Part shown: piece after piece, positions 42,577 through 51,300 of the stretch | Layout: each line of letters starts with the position of its first letter | Numbering within the stretch: position 1 is the stretch's first letter | Assembly (NCBI RefSeq): GCF_026967985.1 | Contig: NZ_JAPVBJ010000002.1 | Span: forward strand, 62,001-126,000 | Length of the DNA: 64,000 bases | Direction of reading: 5' to 3' | DNA from: Modestobacter sp. VKM Ac-2984 | GTDB lineage: Bacteria > Actinomycetota > Actinomycetes > Mycobacteriales > Geodermatophilaceae | Translations under genes and position numbers: made by a program | The notes under the pieces: generated by a model | The model's database searches: none | The model's input: the letters and a program-made list of their open reading frames with translations, nothing else | What the model was told of the DNA's origin: nothing

Positions 42577-42957
42577 TCAGACCGTGATGACCTCGACGAG
42601 TTCGTCCGCTCCCTGCAGGTCGGCCGCGTTGCGGGTGTAGAGCCGCGCCCCATGGGCGTGTGCGGTCGCTGCGATCAGCAGGTCCATCGCCCGCGCACGA
42701 GGACGCCGACCAGCGGCGACCACCGCGGCGGCCAGCTGCCCGTAGCTGGCCGCGACGGCCGCGTCGACCGGCAGGGGATCGAACCTCCCCTGCAGGACGG
42801 ACAGGCGACGCAGCCGCTCGGCCCGCACCGCTGGGTCGGCGGTGACGAGCACACCGAAGTGCAGCTCGGCCAGCGTCACGGAACTGACCGCCAGCTCGCC
42901 GGACAGTGGGCCGATGTCCCGGGCGATGACGACGCTGGTGTCCAGGACGGCCCTCAC
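42577..42957 (-). CDS. vapC: PIN-domain toxin VapC
   Basis: 126 aa from GTG at 42957, overlapping the antitoxin stop as GTGA. PIN-domain acidic residues are present: LDTSVVI (Asp5), LAELHFGVL (Glu), RAMDLLIAATA (Asp) and a final RNAADLQG. It is a predicted Mg-dependent RNase inhibited by the partner. The toxin converges on the Imm-5-like gene, with 3 bases between the ends. Confidence 0.88.
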   Translation of the reverse strand: MRAVLDTSVVIARDIGPLSGELAVSSVTLAELHFGVLVTADPAVRAERLRRLSVLQGRFDPLPVDAAVAASYGQLAAAVVAAGRRPRARAMDLLIAATAHAHGARLYTRNAADLQGADELVEVITV

Positions 42958-43202
42958 TGCGGCACCCACGGGTCGGTGACCTCCCCGTCGACGAGCCCAC
43001 GGTCCTGCTCCCACGTCGGGTCGGCGGGTCCGGAGAACAGCTCCTCGACGTCGGCCCACAAACGCCAGGTGCGTGCGTTGGCGGGGATGAGACGAACACT
43101 GGGACGGCCGGCCACAGTGACGGTGACCTCTTCCCCAGCCTCGACGCGTCGAATGAGGTCGGAGGCCTGCTGGCGGAGCTCGCGAATCCCGACCGTAGCC
43201 AT
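42954..43202 (-). CDS. vapB: Phd/VapB-type antitoxin
   Basis: 82 aa from ATG at 43202; TTG at 43211 is possible. MATVGIRELRQQASDLIRRVEAGEEVTVTVAGRPSVRLIP is the Phd/YefM DNA-binding fold. The acidic, Trp-containing C-terminus (WADVEELFSGPADPTWEQDRGLVD) should wrap the toxin. An inverted repeat lies just before the start, consistent with autorepression. Confidence 0.87.
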   Translation of the reverse strand: MATVGIRELRQQASDLIRRVEAGEEVTVTVAGRPSVRLIPANARTWRLWADVEELFSGPADPTWEQDRGLVDGEVTDPWVPQ

Positions 43203-43212
43203 GCCCGGCAAG

Positions 43213-43228
43213 GTAGCACTTGTGCTAC
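43213..43228. promoter_or_regulatory. Operator palindrome of the vapBC operon
   Basis: A perfect 7-base inverted repeat with a 2-base centre (GTAGCAC-TT-GTGCTAC) ends 11 bases before the antitoxin ATG. This is the usual place for TA autorepression. Confidence 0.65.
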
Positions 43229-43298
43229 TCGGTTGCCGAGGTGTGGGAAGGCTCCGGGCAGAGCCTCGGCGTCCTCTCGGGACTCACGGCTGCGACCG

Positions 43299-44420
43299 TC
43301 ACGGCGTGTAGGTCACCTGGTCGGCGATCTGCACCACTTGCTCGGAGGTGAGGCCTCCCGGCGCCTCCACCACGAAGGTCCTTCCCCCGGGCAGCAGCGC
43401 CTGGAGCACCCAGCCGTGCTCGCCGCCGTCCCCGTGGTCGGTGCGGGCCAGCTGAGCAGGCTGCCCCTGAACGGTGACGTCTTCGACCGTCCCGTCCTGC
43501 CTGCTGCCCACGCTCGGCAGTTGCTCCTCGATGGAGGTCACCTCGTCGGCGGACAGCAGTTGGACGGTCAGACCCAGGGACGGGTCGGTGTCATCGGCCA
43601 GGCGCACGATCCGACCGTCGTCCTTGAAGAAGTCGAGGCTGTACCCGGCCGGAGCCAGGTGCAGCTGCACCGGAATGCCCTGGGGGTCGTCGACCAGGTC
43701 TGCGGCGATCCCCGTCAGCAGGTCTCGCTGGGCGTACCGGCCCTGCGCGAAGATCGTCACCCACTGTCCCGACCGGCGCTCCCAGTTCAGACCGGCGATC
43801 GCTTCGTCCTGGGTGGGAGCGACGATCACCGCGGGAGAGCCGTTGACGGTGATGTCCTCGGGCACCGACCCTGGGAAGCTGACCGGGCCGTCGGGGGACC
43901 CGGGCTCGGTCCCCACGGTGATGCTCAGGAAGTCGAAGGGGCTCTCGGTGCTCGTGTAGGTCATCGATGTTCCCCCGGCGGAGTCGGCACCCAAGGTGGG
44001 AGCTGCGGTCCCCGGCGGCGGCGTGGGCAGGGTCAGCGACTGGGTCGGCAGGTCGAAGTCGACCAGCCTGATGCGGTCTGCCTGCGCGACCTGGTCCGAC
44101 GGTGGAGCGGCCGCTTCGGGTTCGGCGACCAGCACTGCCGCTGTCACGGCAGCCGCGGCCACCAACACCGCCCCGCCGGCGCGCAGGGCACCTCGGCGGG
44201 TCGGACGCCGGCGTCCGACCACGGTGGCGCCTTGGCGTCCGCGGGCGTCGTCGACGAGCTGCCGGGCCGCGAGCACCGATGCCGGCTCCGGCTGGGCCGT
44301 CCGGGCGGGGGCGGCGGCCTCGATCTCCTGGAGCAAGGCGGCTCGGGCGGTGCGCAGCGCGGTGGCCGTGAGCGGGGTGGCCGCGGGGCCGACGTCGCGG
44401 AGCAGGGTGATCTCGTTCAT
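43299..44420 (-). CDS. Membrane-anchored partner of an ECF sigma factor
   Basis: 373 aa, ATG overlapping the sigma-factor stop as ATGA. An N-terminal cytoplasmic region of about 78 residues is followed by one membrane helix (AGGAVLVAAAAVTAAVLVA) and a large external domain. It resembles CU044_5270-type proteins found after sigma genes. An anti-sigma role is inferred from position; a zinc-binding HxxxCxxC motif is not present, so it is not a ZAS-type anti-sigma factor. Confidence 0.7.
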   Translation of the reverse strand: MNEITLLRDVGPAATPLTATALRTARAALLQEIEAAAPARTAQPEPASVLAARQLVDDARGRQGATVVGRRRPTRRGALRAGGAVLVAAAAVTAAVLVAEPEAAAPPSDQVAQADRIRLVDFDLPTQSLTLPTPPPGTAAPTLGADSAGGTSMTYTSTESPFDFLSITVGTEPGSPDGPVSFPGSVPEDITVNGSPAVIVAPTQDEAIAGLNWERRSGQWVTIFAQGRYAQRDLLTGIAADLVDDPQGIPVQLHLAPAGYSLDFFKDDGRIVRLADDTDPSLGLTVQLLSADEVTSIEEQLPSVGSRQDGTVEDVTVQGQPAQLARTDHGDGGEHGWVLQALLPGGRTFVVEAPGGLTSEQVVQIADQVTYTP

Positions 44421-45031
44421 CGGGTCTCCTCAGCGGGAAGGGCGTCGGCCAGGGCCGTGCGGGTCTGACGGCGGGCGCGGTGCAGGCGGGAGCGGACGGT
44501 GCCGATCGGCACGTCCAGGACCGCGGCGATCTCCTCGTACGTCAGCTGCTCCCAGGCGAACAGCAGCAGGACGTCGCGGTCCGCGGCCTTGAGACCGGCC
44601 AGCGCGGCTGCGATCGGGCCGCGCAGGGCCCGGGCGGTCAGTCGGTCGGAGAGGTCGTCGTCGTCGGCCGGCAGTGCAGGCGCGAGCGGAGCGGTGCGGC
44701 TCAGCGCCCGCAACCGACGTTGTTCGGTGCGCTGCTGGCCGTGGACCAGGTGGGTGGCGATGCCCAGCAGCCAGGGGCGGACCTCGACGTGCACGGCACG
44801 GTAGGCAGAGCGGCGGCGGAACGCGATGAGGAAGGTCTCGCTCAGCAGGTCGTCGGCCAGGTCGCCCACCCGTCGGCTGAGGTAGCGGTGCACCGCCGGG
44901 GCGTGGCGGTCGAAGAGCATCGCGAACTGCCCCGGGTCGGTGACCGACCCCACGATCACGTCCTCGTCACTGAGCGGCTGCCCGGGCGCCCGGGCGATGG
45001 ACGACGTTCCTCCCGGCGGATGGTCACTCAT
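44417..45031 (-). CDS. ECF-type RNA polymerase sigma factor
   Basis: 204 aa, ATG start. Region 2: FAMLFDRHAPAVHRYLSRRVGDLADDLLSETFLIAFRRRSAYR, with VRPWLLGIATHLVHGQQRT. Region 4: LKAADRDVLLLFAWEQLTYEEIAAVLDVPIGTVRSRLHRARRQ. The absence of a sigma-1 region and the short length are standard. It is co-transcribed with its membrane partner. Target promoters are unknown. Confidence 0.9.
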   Translation of the reverse strand: MSDHPPGGTSSIARAPGQPLSDEDVIVGSVTDPGQFAMLFDRHAPAVHRYLSRRVGDLADDLLSETFLIAFRRRSAYRAVHVEVRPWLLGIATHLVHGQQRTEQRRLRALSRTAPLAPALPADDDDLSDRLTARALRGPIAAALAGLKAADRDVLLLFAWEQLTYEEIAAVLDVPIGTVRSRLHRARRQTRTALADALPAEETR

Positions 45032-45287
45032 GAGTGACGCCTCGTGAGCACATTCCGGAAGGCACCTTGCGTCCGATGGGATGTGTGGTGATCACACCCG
45101 TACATGTCCGCAGAACCGAATCGGGTTCGCGGCGGGACTGGACGCGCTCAGCAGTGGTCACTCCACTGCTGACGCGCCACACGCCCGACGCCGGCTCAGT
45201 CGGAGACCGGGACGGGTGCGTACGGTCTGGCCCGATCAGGCCGTCGACGGGACGGGCGGAGGGGCTGTCCTGTTGTCATCCAGCGCG

Positions 45288-45694
45288 ATGTCCCGGTACC
45301 GGCTGATCGGCGCGCCCATGGTCGAGTCCACCTTGTTGGGCACGCTTGCCGGAGCGACGGCCCAGCTCCTCCTGCCCGGCGCGTCCGCCGGGAGTCTGGG
45401 GAACGGCGTCGTGCCCGGCTTCGTGCTGGGGCTCGTGGGGGGTGTGTTGCTCGCTGGAGTGACCCATCACGTCGACGGCCAGCGCTCGGATCTCATCGGG
45501 CACGCTCCGCCGGTGTCCCCCTGGTGGCCGGTGCGTGCGTGCTCTCCTTCTTCGCCATGGCGGCGGCGACCTCGAACCCACAGATCCCGTGGCTGGGGCG
45601 CATCGTCTTCCGCGCTGGAGTGGCCACAGCTTCTGGCTGCGTCACGTACCGAGCTCTGCGGTCTCAGCGGCGTCAGGAGAAGAGGGCGCTGTAG
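45288..45694 (+). pseudogene. Membrane-protein gene with a frameshift
   Basis: From ATG at 45288 the frame gives two hydrophobic segments (MVESTLLGTLAGATAQLLLP, then VVPGFVLGLVGGVLLAGVTHHVD) up to about 45510. Coherent coding then continues in another frame, from about 45512: VPLVAGACVLSFFAMAAATS and IVFRAGVATASGCVTYRALR, ending at TAG 45692-45694. The switch lies about 45470-45515. It may be a real frameshift, a sequencing error or programmed slippage. The 3' end overlaps the ACC deaminase gene by 22 bases. Confidence 0.6.
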
Positions 45695-46731
45695 CCGTTC
45701 AGCGCGGGCTGGCCGCCGAGGTGGGCGTAGAGGACGGTGGACGACCGGTCGATCTCGCCCCGGCCCACCAGGTCGATGGTCGCGGCCATCGACTTCCCCT
45801 CGTACACCGGGTCGGTGACCATGCCCTCGGTGCGGGCAGCCAGCTCCATCGCGGCGATCGTCGTCGCGTCCGGGATGCCGTAGATGCCGGCGTGGAACCG
45901 CTCGTCGAGCTCCACGTCGTCGAGGGTCAGCTCGCGCTGCAGCCCGATCGCCGACGCCGTCCGCTGCGCGATCCGCAGCACCTGGTCCCGGGTCTCCGCG
46001 GGCTTCGCCGAGGCGTCCACCCCGAGCACCCGGCGCGGCCGGGCGCCCTGCTCCTCCAGCCGCGCGAAGCCGGCGACCATGCCGGCCTGCGTCGAGCCGG
46101 TCACCGAGCAGACGACGACGGTGTCGAAGAAGACCCCGAGCTCGGCCTCCTGCTGCGCCACCTCGTGCGCCCAGTTGGCGAACCCGAGGCCGCCCAGCGG
46201 GTGGTCCGAGGCCCCGGCCGGGATCGGGTACGGCTTGCCGCCGCGCGCCTCGATCTCCCGGAGCGCCGACTCCCAGCTCTCCTTGAAGCCGATGCCGAAC
46301 CCGGCCTTGACCAGCCGCACGTCGGCCCCGGCCAGCCGCGAGATGAGGATGTTGCCGACCTTGTCGTACACGGCGTCCGGCCAGTCGACCCAGCTCTCCT
46401 GCACGAGCACACACTTCAACCCCAGGTGGGCGGCGACCGCGGCGACCTGCCGGGTGTGGTTGCTCTGCACGCCCCCGATCGACACCAGCGTGTCGCAGCC
46501 CTGGGCCAGCGCGTCGGCGACCAGGTACTCCAACTTGCGGGTCTTGTTGCCACCGAAGGCGATGCCGGAGTTCACGTCCTCCCGCTTCGCCCACACCGCC
46601 GCGCCGCCCAGGTGCGCAGTCAGCCGGTCGAGCCGGTGCACCGGCGAGGGGCCGAACAGCAGGGAGTGGCGGGGGAAGTCAGCAAGGGTCGTCGCCTTCG
46701 GGGCGGCGGGCGGGGCGATGTCAGTGGCCAT
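45673..46731 (-). CDS. acdS: 1-aminocyclopropane-1-carboxylate deaminase
   Basis: 352 aa. The PLP Lys is in [12 protein letters not shown], with [21 protein letters not shown], the [10 protein letters not shown] phosphate loop, [15 protein letters not shown] (Tyr/Glu pair typical of ACC deaminase) and [16 protein letters not shown]. It cleaves the ethylene precursor ACC to 2-oxobutyrate and ammonia. D-cysteine desulfhydrase is the close alternative; the Y-E-G-K and LGGQPALN segments favour ACC deaminase. It overlaps the GntR gene by 11 bases. Confidence 0.9.
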   Translation of the reverse strand: MATDIAPPAAPKATTLADFPRHSLLFGPSPVHRLDRLTAHLGGAAVWAKREDVNSGIAFGGNKTRKLEYLVADALAQGCDTLVSIGGVQSNHTRQVAAVAAHLGLKCVLVQESWVDWPDAVYDKVGNILISRLAGADVRLVKAGFGIGFKESWESALREIEARGGKPYPIPAGASDHPLGGLGFANWAHEVAQQEAELGVFFDTVVVCSVTGSTQAGMVAGFARLEEQGARPRRVLGVDASAKPAETRDQVLRIAQRTASAIGLQRELTLDDVELDERFHAGIYGIPDATTIAAMELAARTEGMVTDPVYEGKSMAATIDLVGRGEIDRSSTVLYAHLGGQPALNGYSALFS

Positions 46732-47383
46732 CGGGGGTCTCCTCCAGTTGGGACAGCAGCGCCGTCCAGATCTCGGTGGTGGTCGCGACGGCGGTGTCGG
46801 CGTCGGCTGCCGCGCAGGCGGCGATCAGGCGGTCGTGCAGGGCGACCGAACCCTCGCCGTGGGCGGCGAACCGCTGCCGCTCCAGCCGGCGGATGGCCGG
46901 GGTGAAGCGGTCGACGGTGGCGGTGAGCGCAGCGTTCCCGCAGCGGGCCAGCAGGACGTCGTGCAGCTCGTCGTCGGCGTCCATCGCGGCGTCGACGTCC
47001 GCGGCCCGCAGCGCGGCGGCGAACCGCTCGTTGGCCGCGCGCATCGCGGCGACGTCCTCGGCGGTGACCCGGCCGATGGCCTCGCGCACCGCCAGCTCGT
47101 GCATCGCCCGGACGACGACGGCGGCGTCCCGCACCTGCTCGAGCACCAGCGGCGTCACGCGCGTGTGGCTCTGCGGTTTCGCCTCCACCAGCCCTTCGTC
47201 GGTCAGCCGGGCCAGGGCGGCGCGCACCGGGGCCACCGAGAGACCGAGCCGGCTGGCGAGCGCGGCGTCCTTCACCACCGTCCCGGGTGGGAGGTCACCG
47301 GCCACGATCGCGTCGCGGATCCGGGTCAGCGCCTCATCGCGCAGCAGCACGCGCGGCACGGGGTCGAGGGACACGACTGACAT
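46721..47383 (-). CDS. GntR-family regulator, FCD (FadR) subfamily
   Basis: 220 aa. N-terminal winged helix: [48 protein letters not shown]; the FCD ligand domain has metal-type His/Asp residues ([27 protein letters not shown]). The ATG at 47383 directly abuts a 12-base palindrome. It overlaps the ACC deaminase gene and probably controls it. Confidence 0.87.
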   Translation of the reverse strand: MSVVSLDPVPRVLLRDEALTRIRDAIVAGDLPPGTVVKDAALASRLGLSVAPVRAALARLTDEGLVEAKPQSHTRVTPLVLEQVRDAAVVVRAMHELAVREAIGRVTAEDVAAMRAANERFAAALRAADVDAAMDADDELHDVLLARCGNAALTATVDRFTPAIRRLERQRFAAHGEGSVALHDRLIAACAAADADTAVATTTEIWTALLSQLEETPDGH

Positions 47384-47395
47384 CTGACATGTCAG
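47384..47395. promoter_or_regulatory. Palindromic operator abutting the GntR start codon
   Basis: CTGACATGTCAG is a perfect palindrome ending one base before the GntR ATG; part of it (CTGACAT) repeats at 47377-47383. It is probably the autoregulatory site of the GntR-acdS operon. Confidence 0.55.
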
Positions 47396-47483
47396 TTGGC
47401 GGCGGCGTCAAGGGCCGGATCCCTGCGGTCGTCGGCAGGGCGGGCGCTGTCCGGGCCGGCGCGCCGCCGCCAGCATCGACGGC

Positions 47484-47924
47484 ATGGACTGGACCACCAC
47501 CCCCGCCGATGCCGCCGCCCACTTCGCTCGGCGGCTGGCCGTGGAGACCGACGTATCCGACGTCCACGCCGCCCTGGAGTCCGGCCGGCCCGGCTTCGTG
47601 CTGGTCGACACCCGCAGCGCGGAGTCCTGGGCGCAGGGGCACGTGCCCGGCGCCGTCCACCTGCCCGGAGGGGAGATCGCCGGGCGCGCGGCGGCCGAGC
47701 TCGACCCCGCCGTCCCGGTGGTGACCTGCTGCTGGGGGCCCGGCTGCAACGGGGCGACCCGCGCGGCGCTGACGCTGGCCCGGCTGGGCTACCGCGTGCG
47801 GGAGATGATCGGCGGGTTCGAGTACTGGGCCCGGGAGGGCCTGCCGGTCGAGACGGCCGAAGGCATCGCGCGGCCGGACGTCGACCCGCTGACCGCACCG
47901 GCGGGCCTCAGCTGCGGCTGTTGA
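47484..47924 (+). CDS. Rhodanese-domain protein
   Basis: 146 aa, ATG start. Rhodanese motifs are FVLVDTRSAESWAQGHVPGAVHLPGGEIAGR and the active-site loop VVTCCWGPGCNGATRAALTLARLGYRVREMIGGFEYW. Several Cys lie in and around the loop, and the protein ends with the Cys pair SCGC, which could bind sulfur or a metal. It is a predicted sulfurtransferase; the acceptor is unknown. Confidence 0.85.
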   Translation: MDWTTTPADAAAHFARRLAVETDVSDVHAALESGRPGFVLVDTRSAESWAQGHVPGAVHLPGGEIAGRAAAELDPAVPVVTCCWGPGCNGATRAALTLARLGYRVREMIGGFEYWAREGLPVETAEGIARPDVDPLTAPAGLSCGC

Positions 47925-47937
47925 CGGGGGCTCAGCC

Positions 47938-48660
47938 CTACCCCGGCTCCACGGTCATCGCCACCTCGTACCGGTCACCGCGGTAGGTCGACAGCGCGTG
48001 CTCGACCGGCCGGCCGGCGCTGTAGGAGACCCGGTCGAACACCAGCACCGGGCGGGACGGCGACACCCCCAGCAGGACGGCGCAGTCCCGGTCGGCCTCC
48101 GCCGCCCGCACCGTCTGCTCGGCCCGCTCGATCGTGCAGCCGTACCGCTCGGCGAGCAGCGTGTAGAGCGAGCCGGTCAGGTCGGCCTCGTCCAGGTCGG
48201 GCGCCACCGCGACCGGGTACCAGCCGTCGTCGACCGACATGGGCTGGTCGTCGGCCAGCCGCAGCCGGCGCACGTGCCAGGCCCGCTCCCCCGCGGCCAG
48301 CTCCAGCGCGGCCCGGGTCGCCGGCGGCGGCACGGCGCGGTCGACCGCCAGGACGACGGTGCTCGGCCGCAGCCCGAGCCGGCGCATGTCGGAGTGGAAG
48401 GAGGCCAGGTGCAGCCGGGACCGCGCGGGCCGTTCGGCCACGAAGGTGCCCTTGCCGCGCACCCGCACGAGCACGCCCTCGCTGACCAGTTGGCCGATCG
48501 CCTCGCGCACGGTGATCCGGCTGACCCCGTGCTCGACGCACAGCTGGCGCTCCCCGGGCAACGGGGCGCCCGCCGGGAGCCGGGTGGCCAGCTCGGTCAG
48601 CCGGCCGCGCAGCTGCTCGTGCTTGGGCACCACCCCGTCGACGATCAGCGCCGTCACCAC
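47938..48660 (-). CDS. GntR-family regulator, HutC/UTRA type (NagR/DasR-like)
   Basis: 240 aa. Start GTG at 48660, with GTG at 48657 equally possible; both overlap the nagB stop. The winged helix PLPGERQLCVEHGVSRITVREAIGQLVSEGVLVRVRGKGTFVAE is standard, and the UTRA domain (AWHVRRLRLADDQPMSVDDGWYP) binds sugar phosphates. It is the last gene of nagA-nagB-GntR. A DasR-type palindrome upstream of nagA supports autoregulation by glucosamine phosphates. Confidence 0.88.
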   Translation of the reverse strand: MVTALIVDGVVPKHEQLRGRLTELATRLPAGAPLPGERQLCVEHGVSRITVREAIGQLVSEGVLVRVRGKGTFVAERPARSRLHLASFHSDMRRLGLRPSTVVLAVDRAVPPPATRAALELAAGERAWHVRRLRLADDQPMSVDDGWYPVAVAPDLDEADLTGSLYTLLAERYGCTIERAEQTVRAAEADRDCAVLLGVSPSRPVLVFDRVSYSAGRPVEHALSTYRGDRYEVAMTVEPG

Positions 48661-49451
48661 CTCTGCTCGGTCAGCTTGTGGCTGAGCACGTACCGGTAGT
48701 AGTCGGCCCGGGCCAGCTGGGCGCCGGCCGCCTCGTCGACGACGAGGGTGACGTGCCGGTGCAGCTGGAGCACCGACGCCGGGCAGGACGCCGTCAGCGG
48801 CCCCTCCACCGCGGCGGCGATCGCGGCTGCCTTCGCCTCCCCGGTCGCCACCAGCACCAGGTGCTCGGCGCCCAGGATCGTGCCCAGCCCCTGGGTGATC
48901 ACGTGCCGGGGCACCGCGGCGACGTCGTCGCCGAAGAACCGCGCGTTGTCGACCCGGGTCTGCTCGGTGAGCGTCTTGACGCGGGTGCGGCTGGCCAGCG
49001 ACGAGCCGGGCTCGTTGAACCCCAGGTGCCCGTTGGCGCCGATCCCCAGCACCTGCACCGCCACCGGCCCGGCGGCGAGCAGTTGCGCCTCGTAGTCCAG
49101 GGCGGCCTGCAGCGGGTCGGCGGCCGCGCCGTCCGGGCCGTGCACCACCGCCGGGTCCAGCCCGAGCGCGTCGGTCAGCTCCCGGCGGATCACCGCGCGG
49201 TAGCTCTCCCGGTGGCCGGCGGGCAGGCCCACGTACTCGTCGAGCAGGAACGCCTGCACGCCGTCGAAGGACAGCCCCTCCTCCCGGTGCCGGCGCAGCA
49301 GCTCCCGGTAGGCCAGCAACGGCGAGGACCCGGTGGCCAGGCCCAGCACCACCGGCCCACCGCGACCCAGCGCGGCCAGCACCGACCCGGCGACGGCGTC
49401 GGCGACGACCCGCCCGCAGTCCTCGGGCGTGGGCAGCAGGACGACCTCCAC
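48654..49451 (-). CDS. nagB: Glucosamine-6-phosphate deaminase
   Basis: 265 aa from GTG at 49451, two bases after the nagA stop. GLATGSSPLLAYREL is the phosphate loop, FLLDEYVGL contains the catalytic Asp and GIGANGHLGFNEPGSSL the His/Glu relay. It turns glucosamine-6-phosphate into fructose-6-phosphate and ammonia, completing amino-sugar use after NagA. Confidence 0.93.
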   Translation of the reverse strand: MEVVLLPTPEDCGRVVADAVAGSVLAALGRGGPVVLGLATGSSPLLAYRELLRRHREEGLSFDGVQAFLLDEYVGLPAGHRESYRAVIRRELTDALGLDPAVVHGPDGAAADPLQAALDYEAQLLAAGPVAVQVLGIGANGHLGFNEPGSSLASRTRVKTLTEQTRVDNARFFGDDVAAVPRHVITQGLGTILGAEHLVLVATGEAKAAAIAAAVEGPLTASCPASVLQLHRHVTLVVDEAAGAQLARADYYRYVLSHKLTEQRW

Positions 49452-49453
49452 GG

Positions 49454-50638
49454 TCAGCTCTCCTCTCGGTGCACCCACACGCCGGCCCGCAGGACGGCGG
49501 TGGGGTTCAGGTCCAGGTCGGTGACGAGCACGTCAGCGCGGGCCCCGCGGGTCAGGTGCCCGACCTCGATGGCGCCCAGCAGCCGGGCCGGGGTGCCGCT
49601 CGCGGCCAGGACGGCGTCGGCCAGCGGGACGCCGGCCGCCACGGTCGCCCGGACGACGTCCACCAGCCGCGCCGTCCCCCCGGCGATGGCGGCCGACTCC
49701 CCGGCGAGCCGGGCGACGCCGCCGCGCACCTCGACCGGCAGCGCGCCGAGGTGGTAGTTGCCGTCGGCCATCCCGGCGGCGGCCATCGCGTCGGTGACCA
49801 GCGCGATCGCGCCCGGGCCGACCAGGTCGAAGACGGTCGCCACCGTCTCCGGCGCCAGGTGCACGCCGTCCCCGATCAGCTCGACCACCAGTTCGCCGCG
49901 CGCCGCGGCGGCCAGGCAGGCGGCGACCGGACCGGGCGCCCGGGACAGCAGCGGCGGCATCCCGTTGAACAGGTGGGTGGCCGACAGTGGACCGCCCGGA
50001 GCCGCCGACCGGATCGCGGCGGCGACCTCGGCGGCGGCGGCGTCGGTGTGCCCGAAGCTGGGCATCGCCCCGTGTGCGCGCAGCAGGTCGACCAGTTCGG
50101 CCCGGTGCGCGGTCTCCGGCGCAAGCGTCATCGAGACGACCGTCCCCCGCCCGAGGGTCAGCAGCTCGGTCAGCAGCGCCGGGTCCCCCGGGACGAGTGC
50201 AGCCGGGTCCTGGGCACCGCAGCGGGCGGCGGAGAGGAACGGTCCCTCCAGGTGCACCCCGGCCAGCTCGCCGGCCTCGACCAGCGGGGCCAGCACGGTC
50301 AGCCGCTCGCGCAGCACCGCCGCCGGGGCGGAGACCAGACTGGCCACCAGCGTCGTCGTCCCGTGGGCCCGGTGGTGGGCGGCCGCGGCGCGCACCCCGG
50401 CGACGTCCGCGTCGGGGAAGCCGTGCCCGGCGGCGCCGTGGCAGTGCAGGTCGACCAGCCCGGGCAGCAGCAGCGTCCTCGGCGCAGGGGCCGGCAGCGC
50501 ACCGGCCCAGTCCCCCGCCGGGCCGGCGAACGCGACCCGGTCGCCGGCGACGGCGAGCACCCCGTCGTCGACGACCGAGCCGCCGGTGACCAGCCGGCCC
50601 CGCAGGACGGGACCGGGCTCGGTGTCGCTCAGGATCAC
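49454..50638 (-). CDS. nagA: N-acetylglucosamine-6-phosphate deacetylase
   Basis: 394 aa from GTG at 50638 with GAGGGG close upstream. An ATG at 50686 is in frame but lies in the centre of the DasR-type palindrome and has no ribosome site. Amidohydrolase metal motifs: LVDLHCHGAAGHGF, GVHLEGPFLS, SFGHTDAA, SATHLFNGMPPL and catalytic Asp in LVTDAMAAAG. It deacetylates GlcNAc-6-phosphate. It is the first gene of the operon. Confidence 0.92.
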   Translation of the reverse strand: MILSDTEPGPVLRGRLVTGGSVVDDGVLAVAGDRVAFAGPAGDWAGALPAPAPRTLLLPGLVDLHCHGAAGHGFPDADVAGVRAAAAHHRAHGTTTLVASLVSAPAAVLRERLTVLAPLVEAGELAGVHLEGPFLSAARCGAQDPAALVPGDPALLTELLTLGRGTVVSMTLAPETAHRAELVDLLRAHGAMPSFGHTDAAAAEVAAAIRSAAPGGPLSATHLFNGMPPLLSRAPGPVAACLAAAARGELVVELIGDGVHLAPETVATVFDLVGPGAIALVTDAMAAAGMADGNYHLGALPVEVRGGVARLAGESAAIAGGTARLVDVVRATVAAGVPLADAVLAASGTPARLLGAIEVGHLTRGARADVLVTDLDLNPTAVLRAGVWVHREES

Positions 50639-50678
50639 GGCCCCCTCGGGTGCTCGGGCGCGACGGGGCGCCGGTGGT

Positions 50679-50692
50679 CTGGTCATGACCAG
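50679..50692. promoter_or_regulatory. DasR-type (dre-like) palindrome upstream of nagA
   Basis: CTGGTCATGACCAG is a perfect 14-base palindrome; extended, ACTGGTCATGACCAG matches the Streptomyces dre consensus ACTGGTCTAGACCAGT except at the central bases and one end. It lies about 40 bases before the chosen nagA start, as expected for a site bound by the GntR protein of this operon. Confidence 0.75.
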
Positions 50693-50775
50693 TTGACCGG
50701 AGGATCGTCGGCCGATTCGGGCGATGTCAAGCTGCGGTGAACGGGGGCTCGACACCGGCGCGCTAGCGTCCGGCC

Positions 50776-51285
50776 GTGACCGATCGGATGAGGACCTTCG
50801 CCTGGGGCGACCCGATGGAGACCGCGACGGCCGCCCGCACCGCCGCCGGGCTGGACGTGCTGCGCGCCGTGGCAGCCGGGGAGCTCCCCGGGCCGCCGAT
50901 CGCCGACACCCTCGGGTTCGACCTGATCGAGGTGGAGCCGGGCCGCGTCGTCTTCGCGTTCGATCCGGCCGAGTACCACTACAACCCGATCGGCTCGGTG
51001 CACGGCGGCGTCTACGCGACGCTGCTCGACTCGGCCACCGGCTGCGCCGTCCACTCGATGCTGCCGGCCGGCGTCGGCTACACCAGCCTGGACCTGACGG
51101 TGAAGTTCCTCCGCGCGATCACCCTGGACACCGGCCGGGTGACCTGCGTCGGCACGGTGACCCACCTGGGTGGCCGGACGGCGCTGGCCGAGGCGCGTCT
51201 GCTCGACGCGGACGAGCGCCTGCTCGGCACCGCGAGCAGCAGCATCCTGGTGATCCGCCCACAGCCCGGCACCCAGGTCGGCTGA
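50776..51285 (+). CDS. PaaI-type acyl-CoA thioesterase (hotdog fold)
   Basis: 169 aa, GTG start. The signature is YNPIGSVHGGVYATLLDSATGCAVHSM, with the HGG motif, followed by YTSLDLTVKFLRAI and GRTALAEARLLDADERLLGTASSSILV. It hydrolyses small or aromatic acyl-CoA esters. An N-terminal extension of about 40 residues precedes the fold. It is divergent from the nag operon; no clear link to it. Confidence 0.87.
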   Translation: MTDRMRTFAWGDPMETATAARTAAGLDVLRAVAAGELPGPPIADTLGFDLIEVEPGRVVFAFDPAEYHYNPIGSVHGGVYATLLDSATGCAVHSMLPAGVGYTSLDLTVKFLRAITLDTGRVTCVGTVTHLGGRTALAEARLLDADERLLGTASSSILVIRPQPGTQVG

Positions 51286-51300
51286 GGCCCGCGCCGTCCT

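Noticed and set aside
45034-45287. Small plus-strand ORF between the sigma gene and the frameshifted gene
   Set aside because: About 90 codons with mixed codon use, no motif and no good ribosome site; it is better read as promoter region for the divergent sigma operon.
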